Part shown: in pieces, positions 62,888 to 63,203 of the stretch
How positions within the stretch are numbered: the stretch's first letter is position 1
Layout of the letters: every line of letters begins with the position of its first letter
Origin: Caldilinea sp. CFX5
GTDB lineage: Bacteria; Chloroflexota; Anaerolineae; Caldilineales; Caldilineaceae
NCBI GenBank assembly: GCA_021405325.1
Contig: QWII01000059.1
Coordinates: 1-63,203 of the forward strand
Direction: 5' to 3'
DNA: 63,203 bases
Notes under the pieces: model-generated
The model's database searches: none
Told to the model about the DNA's origin: nothing
What the model saw: only the letters and a program-made list of their open reading frames with translations
Made by a program: the position numbers and the translations under genes

Positions 62888-63090
62888 ACAATGATTAATG
62901 GTCAATTGAGAATTATTAATTGTTACTGTTAGTGATGCCGATGAGGAACAGAAAAGCTACCCCACTTCGTGCCAGTGATTGGGGCTGCGACGATTGGCCG
63001 GAGTGCTCGCAGCACGAATCACGCAACACGAATTACATAATCGCCAACTGTCAATCAACCAAGAAGCGAACTTACCAAGGAGGATTTTGC

Positions 63091-63203
63091 ATGTTCAAAC
63101 AGCGTCTTGTTACCCTGTGTAGCATCCTGGCTGTGCTATCCGTGCTGATCGCAGCCTGTGCGCCGCAAGCGCCGGCCGGCGGTGATGCGGCTGCGCCCGC
63201 GGC
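63091..63203 (+). CDS. Sugar-binding lipoprotein (partial, cut by window end)
   Basis: Only the first 37 codons are present. A strong AAGGAGG (63077-63083) precedes the ATG. The signal peptide (MFKQRLVTLCSILAVLSVLI) ends in the lipobox LIAAC with C23, followed by Ala/Pro/Gly-rich residues typical of the linker of extracellular solute-binding proteins. Its position after two CUT1 permease genes makes it the binding subunit of the importer. The start of this 203-bp gap (62888 on) holds a small A/T hairpin near 62891-62925. Confidence 0.82.
   Translation, partial: MFKQRLVTLCSILAVLSVLIAACAPQAPAGGDAAAPA

Overview
The window looks like chromosomal DNA of a free-living, single-membrane (monoderm) bacterium, most probably a Chloroflexota member of the Anaerolineae/Caldilineae type. 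This rests on protein style rather than a marker gene: lipoproteins with clear lipoboxes, efflux pumps without any TolC-like partner, secreted proteins with Thr/Pro-rich linkers and SH3b or DUF11-type repeats, and an LplB/YtcP-type sugar importer. Coding DNA is GC-rich (by eye). The non-coding DNA at 20.7-22.6 kb and 51.0-51.2 kb is clearly AT-rich. No rRNA, tRNA, CRISPR array or intact transposase was seen.

Layout. (1) 0.1-20.3 kb is a cell-envelope export region: an ABC-2 exporter (1013-3498), an OmpR/HK two-component system (3901-5984), a lipoprotein, a peptidoglycan-binding adaptor, a fused FHA-ABC-MacB exporter (6045-11195), a YeaQ-like small membrane protein, and on the minus strand a lipoprotein plus two HME-type RND pumps with a tiny adaptor between them. 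Two almost identical operators, each with three TTCAT sites 11 bp apart, stand before the ABC-2 exporter and the minus-strand lipoprotein. They flank the two-component system, which suggests one regulon. (2) 20.3-22.6 kb has no protein gene but holds a small-RNA unit with a consensus promoter and a perfect terminator. (3) 22.6-27.7 kb encodes a GldA/GldFG-like ABC system with a DUF4340 partner. (4) 27.7-36.3 kb is mixed: an Rpn-type pseudogene, ettA, an SH3b surface protein, a plsY fragment, a hydrolase, a renalase-like flavoprotein and pncB. (5) 36.9-46.8 kb encodes surface proteins and a glycosylation cluster (GT39, methyltransferase, GT2, DegT aminotransferase). (6) 46.9-49.8 kb carries a structured RNA with its own promoter and terminator, then argG and argJ. 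(7) 50-53.7 kb holds a regulator with a degenerate receiver, tiny membrane proteins and an ECF-like sigma factor. (8) 53.7-58.5 kb encodes a STAND/TPR ATPase, a lone DUF2179 protein, a ferritin and an AT-rich HNH pair. (9) 58.5-63.2 kb encodes a ceramidase-like hydrolase, a FadR-type regulator and a CUT1 sugar ABC importer whose binding protein runs off the window.

Nearly every intergenic gap contains a long, often perfect inverted repeat. Many are built from short tandem words. Several are nested, with one palindrome inside another, and two of these composite elements are flanked by exact direct repeats of 21 bp and 11 bp, as expected for small mobile elements.
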